Made by a program: the position numbers and the translations under genes. This document shows positions 49,695 through 58,680 of a DNA stretch of 64,000 bases, one piece after another. The notes under the pieces were generated by a model. It searched no databases. It saw nothing but the letters and a program-made list of their open reading frames with translations, and was not told the origin of the DNA. Within the stretch, counting starts at the first letter, position 1. Every line of letters starts with the position of its first letter. Source of the stretch: Diaminobutyricibacter sp. McL0608 (lineage in GTDB: Bacteria; Actinomycetota; Actinomycetes; Actinomycetales; Microbacteriaceae); contig NZ_CP154826.1 in the NCBI RefSeq assembly GCF_039613825.1, positions 1,736,001 to 1,800,000 of the forward strand, given 5' to 3'.

Positions 49695-52331
49695 ATGGGC
49701 AGCGATGAGGCCGGCGACGACGTCCCCGTCGTGTACGAGCCCGGCCGGCGGCGGGCGACGTACACCCCACCGGTGCGCCGCAAACCGGTCGGGAATCCCA
49801 CGGAGAACGGCGACGACCAGGAGGTCGCCGACCCGCTCCATGACGACGACGAGCTCGCGAGTGCGCTCGAGCATCAGGTCTCGCAGCTGACGGTCAGCAC
49901 ACCTGTCGTTCAGACGCCGCAGAGCGCGGGACACCAGCCCGACGATGTGGAACCGGCCTCCGGGGATGGCGGCCCGGACTCGGAGCCTGAGGCGCCGGCG
50001 ACCGAAGAGCCGGAGCAGGCGGGCGACGAGACTCAGCGGCCCGACGATTCCGCGCCGTCGGAGGCCGTGATCCTGACGGATGACCAGGTCGTGAAGCTCA
50101 TCGACGACGACATCGCCTCCCACGGCGACACACTGAGCGCGATCGAGAAGCTCGAAGAGGTGCTGGCGGTGAGGGCCGCGACTATGGCCATCCCGATCCA
50201 GTACCAGAACGCATCCACAGCCACGCCGGAGCCGGTTGAGGAGGCCGAGCCCGAGCCGGAGGCAGAGCCGGTTGAGGAGGCCGAGCCCGAGGCGGCCTCC
50301 GAGGACGCCGACGCGCCGACCGCGCCGACAGCCGTTCCCGTATCGACCAGCTTCGACGACATCCTCAATCCGCGCGAGCCGGAACAGCCCGCGGCCGAGC
50401 CCGAGCCGACCTTCAGCAGCTGGATCGCTCCCGTGGCGATCGCGACCGGCATGATGCCCGTCATCTCAGCGCCGCCGCCCTCGCCGCCGAGGGACTCGGA
50501 GCCGACGGAGGCCGAGCCGCAGGGTGAACCGGAACCGCCGACAGAACCAGAGCAGCCGACACAACCCGAGCCGATCGGCGCGAACGAGCCACTAGACCGG
50601 GTGCCGGTCTCCGAAGCGCCGGAGTCGGAGCCCGAACCCGAGCCCCAACAGGAGGATTCCGCCTCCGTGGTCGAGGACATCCTGATTCTCGCGCCGTTGA
50701 GCGTGGATTCGGTTCCTCTGCCGATCGCGGAGCCGACTGCCACGCAGACCCAGACCGTGATCCCCGAAGGCCTTGACGCCGACGTCGAGGACGACGCCGA
50801 CGATGTCCGCATTCCGGCGTCTGCGGCGGCCGTGCTCGCTCCGATGGCGAGCCCGCGCGTCGGTTCGGACGAGGAGGTGCTCTTCGACGGCGAGCCGGTC
50901 GCACAGCCCGTGTTCGAAGCCGAGCGCGAGTCGCTCGAACCGACTCCGCTCGATCGACGGGTCGGCCGCGCCGCGCGCATGTTCTGGCTCTGGTTCGGCG
51001 CGACCTCATCGCTCGTGAGTGTCGGCGTCGGTGCGCTCCTGTTCGCCTTCGGACTGAGCCTTCGACAGATGATCGTCGCCGCTCTGATCGGAGTCGCCCT
51101 CTCGTTCCTCCCTCTCGGCCTCGGCACACTCGCCGGAAAATGGAGCGGACAGCCCACGATGGTGGTCTCCCGGGCGACGTTCGGCATCAAAGGCAACGTC
51201 GTCCCTGCCGTCCTCGCCTTGGTCACCCGGCTCTTCTGGGGTGCGGTGCTGCTCTGGCTCGTGGCGACGGCCGTCTCGTCCCTGTTCACATCGCTCGGGG
51301 TGCTCGTCGACCCGCTCGTTCCCACGGCCGGCGCGCTCCTGGTCGCCATCGCGATCGCGGCCGTGATCGCCTACTTCGGCTATGCGCTCGTCGCGCGCGT
51401 CCAGTTGATCGTCACGATCGCATCCGCAGTGCTCATCATCGGCATGATCGCGGTCACCTGGCGATCGGTCCACTTCGGCGTCGCGCTGGCCCAGCCCGAT
51501 GCGGTCTGGCTGAAGGTCGTCACCGGGGCGGTGCTGGTCTTCAGCTATCTCGGCCTGGCCTGGGCCAACAGCAGCGCGGAGCTCGCCCGCTACCAGCGCG
51601 TGGGAGCGTCCGGTGCCGCATCCATGCTCTGGGCGACCTTCGGCGCCGCCCTCCCACCGTTCCTGCTGATCTCCTACGGCGGGCTGCTGGCCGCATCCCA
51701 GCCGGGCCTCGCCGCCGACCTCGCACATAATCCGGTGCGAGCTTTCACCCAGCTCGGCCTGCCGGTCTGGTATCCGGTCCCACTGCTCCTCGCCGTCGTC
51801 GTCAGTCTCGTTTCGGCGATCGTCCTCAACATCTACTCCGGTGGTTTCAGCCTCCAGGCGCTCGGAGTCCGCCTCGAGCGGCGCTGGAGCGTACTGGCGG
51901 TCGCCGCCGGAATCGCCGTGGTCGGCGCTGTACTGCTCACGGTCGTCCCGGACTTCACAGGCGTCCTCGGCCTTCCGACGACACTGGCCGTGCCCGTGGC
52001 GGCCTGGGCGGGGCTCTTCGCTTCCGACATGATGATCCGCAGCCGTCGCTTCCACCCCGAATCGCTTCTTCGCAGCGGCGGCGTGTATCCCGACTGGCAG
52101 TGGCTCAACCTGATCATGCTCGTCGTGGCGACCGTCATCGGACTGGGGCTGGTGCGCTCGAGCATGCCGTGGCTCCAGTGGGAAGGCTTCGTCTACCGGC
52201 TGATCGCAGTCAACCCCGACGGTGACCTCGGGATGAGCAACATCGGCGTCCTCGTGGCGCTCGGACTCGGACTGGTGACTCCACTCGTCGCCGGGATCCC
52301 CGCCGTCCGGCGCCAGGAGAATGCGGAATGA
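49695..52331 (+). CDS. NCS1-family purine/cytosine permease with long acidic N-terminus
   Basis: An 878-residue protein. The first 420 residues are disordered-looking and rich in Glu, Pro, Asp and Ala, including a 12-residue unit repeated twice (EPVEEAEPEPEA). The rest has about 12 transmembrane helices starting at LDRRVGRAARMFWLWFGATSSLVSV. It shows the NCS1 pattern LGLAWANSSAELARYQRVG and VVSRATFGIKGNVVPAVLALV. It imports nucleobases or related compounds with a cation. TAGGCT ends six bases before the ATG, so it is probably leaderless. The size of the N-terminus is unusual for this family. Confidence 0.85.
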   Translation: MGSDEAGDDVPVVYEPGRRRATYTPPVRRKPVGNPTENGDDQEVADPLHDDDELASALEHQVSQLTVSTPVVQTPQSAGHQPDDVEPASGDGGPDSEPEAPATEEPEQAGDETQRPDDSAPSEAVILTDDQVVKLIDDDIASHGDTLSAIEKLEEVLAVRAATMAIPIQYQNASTATPEPVEEAEPEPEAEPVEEAEPEAASEDADAPTAPTAVPVSTSFDDILNPREPEQPAAEPEPTFSSWIAPVAIATGMMPVISAPPPSPPRDSEPTEAEPQGEPEPPTEPEQPTQPEPIGANEPLDRVPVSEAPESEPEPEPQQEDSASVVEDILILAPLSVDSVPLPIAEPTATQTQTVIPEGLDADVEDDADDVRIPASAAAVLAPMASPRVGSDEEVLFDGEPVAQPVFEAERESLEPTPLDRRVGRAARMFWLWFGATSSLVSVGVGALLFAFGLSLRQMIVAALIGVALSFLPLGLGTLAGKWSGQPTMVVSRATFGIKGNVVPAVLALVTRLFWGAVLLWLVATAVSSLFTSLGVLVDPLVPTAGALLVAIAIAAVIAYFGYALVARVQLIVTIASAVLIIGMIAVTWRSVHFGVALAQPDAVWLKVVTGAVLVFSYLGLAWANSSAELARYQRVGASGAASMLWATFGAALPPFLLISYGGLLAASQPGLAADLAHNPVRAFTQLGLPVWYPVPLLLAVVVSLVSAIVLNIYSGGFSLQALGVRLERRWSVLAVAAGIAVVGAVLLTVVPDFTGVLGLPTTLAVPVAAWAGLFASDMMIRSRRFHPESLLRSGGVYPDWQWLNLIMLVVATVIGLGLVRSSMPWLQWEGFVYRLIAVNPDGDLGMSNIGVLVALGLGLVTPLVAGIPAVRRQENAE
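50229..50291 (+). repeat. Tandem repeat of 36 bases inside the permease gene
   Basis: A 27-base block beginning GAGCCGGTTGAGGAGG occurs at 50229-50255 and again, identical, at 50265-50291, a period of 36 bases or 12 codons. It lies in the acidic N-terminal part and may change copy number by slippage without breaking the frame. Confidence 0.7.
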
Positions 52332-52375
52332 ACCAGGGCCGATACGTGCGGGGGAGCAGCAAGTAGGCTCTATCC

Positions 52376-53194
52376 GTGCCCCATTCACTTGCCGACGTCC
52401 GCGGAGCCGTCGAGAAACTCTGGCCGCTGTCCGGAGCGGAGAGCTGGGATGCGCCCGGGCTGACCTCCGGTGACCCGGCCGAGACGATCGAGACCGTCCT
52501 TCTGGCGGTCGATGCGGTGGGCGACACGGTCGACGAGGCGGTCGAAGCCAACGCGGACCTCCTGCTCGTGCACCATCCTCTCCTGCTTCGCGGAGTGACG
52601 AGTGTCGCTGAAGACCGCTACAAGGGCGCGCTGCTGGCACGCCTCATCCGCGCGAACTGCGCCCTTCTGGCAGCCCACACGAACGCCGACGTCGTCTCGG
52701 ATGGAGTCTCCGCTGTCATCGCCGACCGTCTCGGGCTCGTCGACGCCGTACCGATCGTGGTCGGCGCCGATGGCGCGACCGGCATCGGCCGGGTCGGCAT
52801 GCTGCCCGAACCGATCTCACTCGGGCACCTCGCCCGCGAACTCGCAGAACTGTTGCCGCCGACCGCCGGCGGGGTGCGCGTCGCCGGCGACTACAACCAG
52901 CCGGTGCAGCGGATCGCCCTCTGCGGGGGAGCAGGGGACTCGCTGCTCTCGGCGGATACGGTGCTCGGCTCCGACGTGTACATCACCGCAGACCTGCGCC
53001 ACCATCCCGCCTCCGAAGCCCGCGAACAGGCACGGATCGGCGGGGGTCCGGCGCTGGTCGACGTGTCCCATTGGGCGAGCGAATGGCTGTGGCTCGACAC
53101 GGCTGCACGCCAGCTAACCGAAGCCCTGCCCGGCCTGGTCGTCACCGTGAGCGAAACACGCACCGACCCGTGGGATTTCGTGGTCGTCCAGTGA
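52376..53194 (+). CDS. Nif3-like dinuclear metal centre protein
   Basis: A 272-residue member of the NIF3/YqfO-like family. Metal-binding residues appear in LLVHHPLLLRG, AAHTNADVVSDG, and DVSHWASEWLW near the C-terminus. The GTG follows TAGGCT by six bases, so the mRNA is probably leaderless. The family is widespread, hexameric and of uncertain role. It precedes the coiled-coil gene and rnpB. Confidence 0.92.
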   Translation: MPHSLADVRGAVEKLWPLSGAESWDAPGLTSGDPAETIETVLLAVDAVGDTVDEAVEANADLLLVHHPLLLRGVTSVAEDRYKGALLARLIRANCALLAAHTNADVVSDGVSAVIADRLGLVDAVPIVVGADGATGIGRVGMLPEPISLGHLARELAELLPPTAGGVRVAGDYNQPVQRIALCGGAGDSLLSADTVLGSDVYITADLRHHPASEAREQARIGGGPALVDVSHWASEWLWLDTAARQLTEALPGLVVTVSETRTDPWDFVVVQ

Positions 53195-53249
53195 CCCGGA
53201 CAGCGCATCCCACCAGCACATCCGAACCAACATCGAAGGTCAGGAACCC

Positions 53250-53984
53250 GTGAAAGCCAGCCCCGCCGACCAGAACGAACTCCTCCGACTCCAGACGGCC
53301 GACACGCGACTCCAGCAGTTGCAGCATGCGGAGGCGAACCTGCCCCAGACGGCCGAGCTCGCAGCGCTCACGCCCGACGTCGACGCGATCCGCTCCCGGT
53401 GGATCACCCGGACGGGAGAACTCGACGACGCCCGCACGGAGCTCAAGCGCGCCGAATCGGATGTCGAGGTGGTCGAGGCGCGCATCGACCGCGACTCCGG
53501 CCGGCTGCAGCACACGTCATCCGTCAAAGACGTGCAGGCACTCGAAACCGAGCTGTCGGCGCTCCGCAAACGGCGCAGCGACCTGGAAGAGATCGAGCTG
53601 ACAGTGATGGAGCGCATCGAAGAACTCGAAGCGGTCGTCAACGACATCGACGAAGAACGCTCGGTGCTGGCGGCGCGAGTCGACGCGCTCGAATCCGCCC
53701 GGGCAGACGAGAAGAGCAAGCTCGACGAGCAGCGCGAGGGTCTCGCGAAAGACCGGGCAGCCATTGCCGGCGCGATCCCGGCCGAACTCGTCGAACTGTA
53801 CGAGAAGCAGCGGGGCCGGTACGGCATCGGCGCCGCCCTGCTCGTTCGCGGGGTGTCGATGGGGAGCAACGTGAAACTCACCGAATCCGACCTCGCCGTC
53901 ATCAGGCGAGCGGCCCCCGACGACGTCGTGCTGTGCCCCGACAGCAGCGCCATTCTCATCCGCAACGAGGAATCGGGCCTCTGA
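53250..53984 (+). CDS. Coiled-coil protein with degenerate C4 zinc-ribbon end
   Basis: 244 residues. A long helical coiled coil covers about residues 25-170. The C-terminal part starts YEKQRGRYGIGAALLVRGVSMGSNVKL and ends in VVLCPDSSAILIRNEESGL. In related proteins this end is a zinc ribbon with two Cys pairs; here only one Cys remains, in LCPDSS, so zinc binding is doubtful. The gene lies between the Nif3-like gene and rnpB. The function is unknown. Confidence 0.85.
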   Translation: MKASPADQNELLRLQTADTRLQQLQHAEANLPQTAELAALTPDVDAIRSRWITRTGELDDARTELKRAESDVEVVEARIDRDSGRLQHTSSVKDVQALETELSALRKRRSDLEEIELTVMERIEELEAVVNDIDEERSVLAARVDALESARADEKSKLDEQREGLAKDRAAIAGAIPAELVELYEKQRGRYGIGAALLVRGVSMGSNVKLTESDLAVIRRAAPDDVVLCPDSSAILIRNEESGL

Positions 53985-54035
53985 GGCATCCCTTCGCGCC
54001 GATGGACGAAACCGCACCGGTAAGATCAAGACGAA

Positions 54036-54404
54036 TGGGCCGGCAAGACGGTCGCGTCGGTCCGCTTCGGTGGGCCGCCGAGGAACGTCCGGGCTCCACA
54101 GAGCAGGGCGGTGGGTAACACCCACCCGGGGCAACCCGCGAGACAGTGCCACAGAGAACAGACCGCCGCGTACCTTCGGGTACAGCGGTAAGGGTGAAAC
54201 GGTGGTGTAAGAGACCACCAGCGACCGGGGCGACCCGGTCGGCTCGGTAAACCTCGCCCGGAGCAAGGTCAGACAGGGAACGTTGAGGCTGCTCGCCGAG
54301 TTCCCGGGTAGACCGCTAGAGGGCTGCGGCAACGTAGTCCCGAGATAGATGGCCGTCCACGGCGCTTACGCGCCCGGACAGAACCCGGCGTAGCGGCCGG
54401 CCCA
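54036..54404 (+). ncRNA. rnpB: RNase P RNA, bacterial type A
   Basis: The catalytic RNA that cleaves tRNA 5' leaders. The P1 helix pairs TGGGCCGG at 54036-54043 with CCGGCCCA at 54397-54404. The conserved GAGGAACGTCCGGGCTCC is near 54078. The other conserved block, ACAGAACCCGGCGTAGCGG, is at about 54379-54397. TAAGAT at 54021-54026 is a suitable -10 box for a start near 54034. The length of about 370 bases is normal. Confidence 0.95.
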
Positions 54405-54445
54405 TTCACCCTTCGGGTTCAAGGGCGGGCTGCTGGTGCTTATTT

Positions 54446-54505
54446 GCGCGCCGCCGCTCCTGCGGCGCGCGGTGCGAAGCGCCGTACACGCCGCCGCTTC
54501 GCACC
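54446..54505. terminator. Two strong GC-rich hairpins downstream of rnpB
   Basis: GCGCGCCGC at 54446-54454 pairs with GCGGCGCGC at 54462-54470 (9 bp, loop 7). GGTGCGAAGC at 54471-54480 pairs with GCTTCGCACC at 54496-54505 (10 bp, loop 15). They lie between the convergent rnpB and kdpE genes and together could stop transcription from either side. No long T run is present, so this is inferred from stem strength and position. Confidence 0.6.
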
Positions 54506-54540
54506 GTGCCGGCCCATACGCCTCTTGCCGACGCCACCGC

Positions 54541-54657
54541 GATTGGTTGCCAAATGATCGGCGAACTCTTCGATTGGTCGCCAAATGATCGGCGAACTCT
54601 TCGATGGGTTGCCAAAAGATTGGCGAACGTTTCGATGGGTTGCCAAAAGATTGGCGA
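54541..54657. repeat. 31-bp tandem repeat with internal inverted repeats, about 3.8 copies
   Basis: Units begin at 54541, 54572, 54603 and 54634; the last is partial. Each holds an inverted repeat: TCGCC and GGCGA in unit 2, and TTGCCAA and TTGGCGA in units 3 and 4. Units 1-2 resemble each other (ATGATCGG core) and units 3-4 resemble each other (AAGATTGG core), as if two-unit blocks had been duplicated. The array sits just before the 3' end of kdpE (54687). The function is unknown; it may bind protein or end transcription. Confidence 0.8.
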
Positions 54658-54686
54658 CCAACGGTGGCGGATGTGCGGGGCGCGAC

Positions 54687-55379
54687 CTAGTCGGGGTCGG
54701 GGGTGAAGCGGTAGCCCATGCCGGGCTCGGTGAGCAGGTAGCGCGGGTGCGACGGCTCCGGTTCGAGCTTCTTGCGGAGCTGCGCCAGGTACAGGCGGAG
54801 GTAGCCGGTGTCGTTGGTGTATTGAGGCCCCCACACCTCCGTGAGCAGCGACTGGCGCGTGACCAGACGGCGGGGGTTCCGAAGCAGCACCTCGAGGATC
54901 TGCCATTCGGTCGGAGTCAGCCGAACGCTCTCCGTGCCGGTCGCGGTGGTCCGTTCGACCTGGCGCGCCGCGAGATCGACCGTGATGGAGCCGAATCGCA
55001 CGACCGGCTCATCAGCGACGGTCGGTGACCGCCTGGTCAGGGCCCGGATGCGAGCCAGCAGCTCGTCCGCCGCGAACGGCTTGGTCACGTAGTCGTCCGC
55101 GCCGGCATCCAAGGCGCCCACCTTGTCGGTGGAGCCCGTGCGACCGGAGACGACGAGGATGGGCACCTGGGTCCATCCTCGGAGACCTTCGATCACCTCG
55201 ATGCCGTTGAGTTCCGGCATTCCGAGATCGAGGATGACGAGCTCAGGGTGGTGCTCCACGGCCTGATTCAGGGCCTCGGCGCCGGTCCGCGCCACAGACA
55301 CCTCGTATCCGCGGGCCGTCAGCATGATGCGCAGGGCGCGGAGGATCTGCGGATCGTCGTCGGCGATCAGGATTCTCAT
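54687..55379 (-). CDS. kdpE: Response regulator, KdpE type
   Basis: 230 residues of the OmpR/PhoB type. The receiver has LIADDDPQILRAL, the phospho-acceptor Asp in LVILDLGMPELNG, and the Lys in YVTKPF. The winged helix has LTPTEWQILEVLLRNPRRLVTRQSLL and DTGYLRLYLAQLRKKLEP, the KdpE-like end. It overlaps kdpD by 4 bases. It normally activates the potassium-uptake kdp genes, none of which is next to it. Confidence 0.95.
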   Translation of the reverse strand: MRILIADDDPQILRALRIMLTARGYEVSVARTGAEALNQAVEHHPELVILDLGMPELNGIEVIEGLRGWTQVPILVVSGRTGSTDKVGALDAGADDYVTKPFAADELLARIRALTRRSPTVADEPVVRFGSITVDLAARQVERTTATGTESVRLTPTEWQILEVLLRNPRRLVTRQSLLTEVWGPQYTNDTGYLRLYLAQLRKKLEPEPSHPRYLLTEPGMGYRFTPDPD

Positions 55380-57889
55380 GGGTCCTCATTCGGGTCGACA
55401 GGCGTGGATGCGCTCCGACCGGCGGTGGGAAGCGACACCACCATGGTCAGCCCCCCGCCCGGGGTGTCCTCCGTGGCGAGTGTTCCGCCCATCCCCTCGA
55501 CGAATCCTTTGGACAGTGCCAGACCCAGTCCGATGCCCGTCGTGTTATCGGTGTCCCCGAGGCGCTGGAAGGGTACGAAGACCGCATCGCGACGAGCCTC
55601 GGGGATGCCGGGACCGTGATCGACGATCCGTACCTCGACGTTCCCGCCGAACTCGCTCGCACCGAGGATGGGCCGCGACCCGGCCGGGCTGTAACGGATG
55701 GCGTTGGTGAGAAGGTTCACCAGCACGCGTTGGAGCAGCACAGCATCCGCCATGACGGGCGACAGCTCGGCTGGGAGGTCCAGTTCCACGTCGGCGGGCC
55801 CCAGGCCGAGCTCATCGAGCACCGGCGGGATGAGATCGTCGATGTCGGTGGACGCCAGTGCCACGGCGAGCACCCCTGCCTGCAGTCGGCTCACGTCGAG
55901 CAGGTTGGTCACGAGGTCCGCGAGGCTGCCGAGGCTGACTTCCGCGGTCTCCAGCAATGCTTCGCGGTCGGCGGTCGACCAGTTGACATCGGTCGAGCGG
56001 AGCGAGGTGACGGCTGCCGTGGCGGCGGCGAGCGGTCGGCGCAGATCGTGGCCGACTGCGGCCAGGAGTGCACTGCGCACACGATCCGCCTCCGCGAGAG
56101 GTGCGAGCTCGCTCGCGGTCGCCGCGAGCTCCCGGTGCTCGAGCGCCGCATCCAACTGGCTGACGATCACAGCGAGGAGCCGTCGATCGGCCGCGGGCAG
56201 GTCACGACCCGAAAGCTCCAGTGTCCCGTGGTCTCCGACGGGGATGCTCTGGGTGTGCTCATGCTCGGCCGGTTCGCCGTCGGTGTAGAGCACCTCACCG
56301 CCCGAGACGAGACGCACTCCTGTCAGGCTGAATGCCTCCCGGGTGCGGGTGACGAGTGCCTGCAACGCGTCTTCGCCCCGGATCACCCCGCCGGCCACGG
56401 TCGCGAGCAGTTCCGCCTCGGCGGTCGCTCGTTTCGCCGCGCGGCTGCGACGGGCCGCCTGGTCGACGACGAGGCTGACGAGCGCTGCGATGACCAGGAA
56501 GAGCACCAGCGCGAGAAGGTGCAGCGGCTCACTGATGGTGATCGTGTACAGGGGGGCGACGAAGAAGTAGTCGAGGGTGATTCCCGAGAGCAGGGCAGCG
56601 AACAGTGCGGGCCAGATGCCGCCGACCAGCGCCACCAGTACGACAAGCAGTTGATAGCTGAGTACGTCGGCCGTCATCGATTCGGGCGACCGGAGTGATA
56701 CGAGCAGCACGGTCAGCAGTGGCCCGGCGATGAGTGCGAGCGCGAAGCCGTAGATCCTTCTGCGCGCCGTGAGACCGCCGCTGTAGCGGGGGAGCGCGAG
56801 GCCGCTCCCGGCCGCAGCGTGCGACACGATGTGGACATCGATGTCGCCCGACTCCCGGATCACGGTGGATCCGATCCCGGGACCGGTCAGCAGAGCGCTC
56901 AGCCGGCTTCGCCTGCTTACGCCGATCACGAGCTGCGTGGCATTGCTCGCCCGGGCGAAGTCGACGAGGGCCCGCGGGATGTCGTCTCCGACGACCTGGT
57001 GATAGCTGCCGCCCAGCTGCTCGACCAGTGTTCTCTGCGCTGCCAGGGCGCCGGGGTTCGCCTCGCGCAGGCCGTCCTGGGTGGTGACGTGGACGGCGAA
57101 GAGTTCGCCGCCGGCCGACCGGGCTGCGATGCGAGCGCCCCGACGGATGAGCGTCTCACCCTCCCGGCCGCCGGTCAGCGCGACGACGACCCTCTCCCGC
57201 GCCTCCCATTTGCTGTCGATCCCGTGCTCCGACCGGTACTGCTGGAGCGAGCTGTCGACCTCGTCGGCCAGCCAGAGCAGCGCCAGTTCTCGGAGCGCGG
57301 TGAGATTGCCGAGTCGGAAGTAGTTGGACAGGGCGGCGTCGATCCGTGCCGCAGGGTAGACCTCGCCGTCGGAGAGCCTGGTCCGGAGTGCGTCCGGTGC
57401 CAGGTCGACCACTTCGATCTGGTCGGCGGCGCGCACGACGGAGTCGGGAATCGTCTCCCGCTGCGGGACACCGGTGATCTGCTCGACGACGTCGTTGAGC
57501 GATTCGATGTGCTGGATGTTCACGGTCGACATGACGTCGATGCCGGCGTCGAGCATCGCCTCAACGTCCTGCCACCTTTTGTCATTCGTCGACCTGGGCG
57601 GGTTCGTGTGGGCCAGCTCGTCGACCAGCGCGAGGCCGGGCCGGCGGGCGAGCACAGCATCCAGGTCCAGCTCCGGCAATTCGACGCCACGGTGCGAGAC
57701 GACGTGGCGCGGAACGACCTCCAGTCCTTCGAGAAGGGCAGTCGTCGCCGAGCGGCCGTGCGTCTCCACCAGGGCGACGACCACATCCTTGCCCAGGTCC
57801 TGGAGGCGGTGACCCTCTTCAAGCATTGCGAAGGTCTTGCCGACGCCCGGTGCGGCGCCCAGCATGACACGAAGCCGTCCGCGGGTCAT
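55376..57889 (-). CDS. kdpD: Sensor kinase, KdpD type
   Basis: 837 residues. The N-terminal KdpD domain starts LRVMLGAAPGVGKTFAMLEEG, with the ATP loop GAAPGVGKT near residue 12. A universal-stress-like domain follows (VALTGGREGETLIRRGARIA). Four helices follow near residues 370-480, then a GAF-like linker. The HisKA helix has the phospho-acceptor His in VGHDLRRPLAAA near residue 614, and the HATPase ends with FVPFQRLG, TGIGLGLALSKG. It senses potassium or turgor. It is encoded before kdpE, and the upstream neighbour is a glucokinase. Confidence 0.95.
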   Translation of the reverse strand: MTRGRLRVMLGAAPGVGKTFAMLEEGHRLQDLGKDVVVALVETHGRSATTALLEGLEVVPRHVVSHRGVELPELDLDAVLARRPGLALVDELAHTNPPRSTNDKRWQDVEAMLDAGIDVMSTVNIQHIESLNDVVEQITGVPQRETIPDSVVRAADQIEVVDLAPDALRTRLSDGEVYPAARIDAALSNYFRLGNLTALRELALLWLADEVDSSLQQYRSEHGIDSKWEARERVVVALTGGREGETLIRRGARIAARSAGGELFAVHVTTQDGLREANPGALAAQRTLVEQLGGSYHQVVGDDIPRALVDFARASNATQLVIGVSRRSRLSALLTGPGIGSTVIRESGDIDVHIVSHAAAGSGLALPRYSGGLTARRRIYGFALALIAGPLLTVLLVSLRSPESMTADVLSYQLLVVLVALVGGIWPALFAALLSGITLDYFFVAPLYTITISEPLHLLALVLFLVIAALVSLVVDQAARRSRAAKRATAEAELLATVAGGVIRGEDALQALVTRTREAFSLTGVRLVSGGEVLYTDGEPAEHEHTQSIPVGDHGTLELSGRDLPAADRRLLAVIVSQLDAALEHRELAATASELAPLAEADRVRSALLAAVGHDLRRPLAAATAAVTSLRSTDVNWSTADREALLETAEVSLGSLADLVTNLLDVSRLQAGVLAVALASTDIDDLIPPVLDELGLGPADVELDLPAELSPVMADAVLLQRVLVNLLTNAIRYSPAGSRPILGASEFGGNVEVRIVDHGPGIPEARRDAVFVPFQRLGDTDNTTGIGLGLALSKGFVEGMGGTLATEDTPGGGLTMVVSLPTAGRSASTPVDPNEDP

Positions 57890-57902
57890 TCACGCTCCGG
57901 CA

Positions 57903-58664
57903 CTAGGGTGTGCCGGGCCCTGCCAGCGCAGCCGCCCCGAGGATGCCCGCATTGTTGCGGTGCACGGCAGGCACCATCGGCGTCTTGAGGTCGAGGAGCG
58001 GCATGAACTCCTGGTAGTTCTTCGAGACGCCGCCTCCGACGATGAAGAGGTCGGGAGTGAACAGGAATTCGACATGAGAGTAGTAGCGCTGCAGGCGGTT
58101 CGCCCATTTCTCCCAGCTGAGGTCTTCGCGCTCCTTCGCCGCGTAGGAGGCTCGGGATTCCGCATCCGCCCCATCGATCTCCAAGTGGCCGAGTTCGGCG
58201 TTCGGGATGAGGACACCGTTGTAGATCAGTGCCGACCCGATGCCGGTGCCGAGGGTGGTCAGGATGATCAGGCCGTCTTTGTCTTTGGCAGCGCCGAACC
58301 GGGACTCGGCGTACCCCGCGGCGTCCGCATCGTTCACGAAGTGGATGTCTCGCCCGAGCCCAATCTCGAAGAGCTTTTCGGCCTCGAGTCCGATCCACTT
58401 CTTGGAGACGTTGGCAGCCGACATCGTGATGCCGTGACTCACGATCGCAGGAAAGCAGACGCCGACCGGAGCGGTCGGATCCTCGGCTGCGAGTCGTGAG
58501 ACGATCTCTTTCGTCGTCTCGACGATGTCGTTGGGCTTTCCTCCCACGGGCGTCGGGAGCTTCACCCGCTCGCTGATGAGTTCGCCGGTCGTGAGGTCGA
58601 CGAGCCCTCCTTTGATTCCCGTTCCGCCGATGTCGATGCCGATTGCGGTCGTCTGCGAGCCCAT
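57903..58664 (-). CDS. ppgK: Polyphosphate glucokinase
   Basis: A 253-residue ROK-type kinase using polyphosphate or ATP to phosphorylate glucose. AIGIDIGGTGIKGGLVDL is the phosphate loop, VNDADAAGYAESRFG holds the catalytic Asp, and LGTGIGSALI and ELGHLEIDG match actinobacterial PPGK rather than the zinc-binding ROK branch. TAGATT on this strand ends six bases before the ATG. It lies 13 bases before the kdpD start, so read-through into kdpDE is possible. Confidence 0.93.
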   Translation of the reverse strand: MGSQTTAIGIDIGGTGIKGGLVDLTTGELISERVKLPTPVGGKPNDIVETTKEIVSRLAAEDPTAPVGVCFPAIVSHGITMSAANVSKKWIGLEAEKLFEIGLGRDIHFVNDADAAGYAESRFGAAKDKDGLIILTTLGTGIGSALIYNGVLIPNAELGHLEIDGADAESRASYAAKEREDLSWEKWANRLQRYYSHVEFLFTPDLFIVGGGVSKNYQEFMPLLDLKTPMVPAVHRNNAGILGAAALAGPGTP

Positions 58665-58680
58665 ACCGAAAATCTACTCT

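Noticed and set aside
54541-54657. CRISPR-like array
   Set aside because: The 31-base units are directly adjacent with no unique spacers between them, and no cas gene is present in the window.
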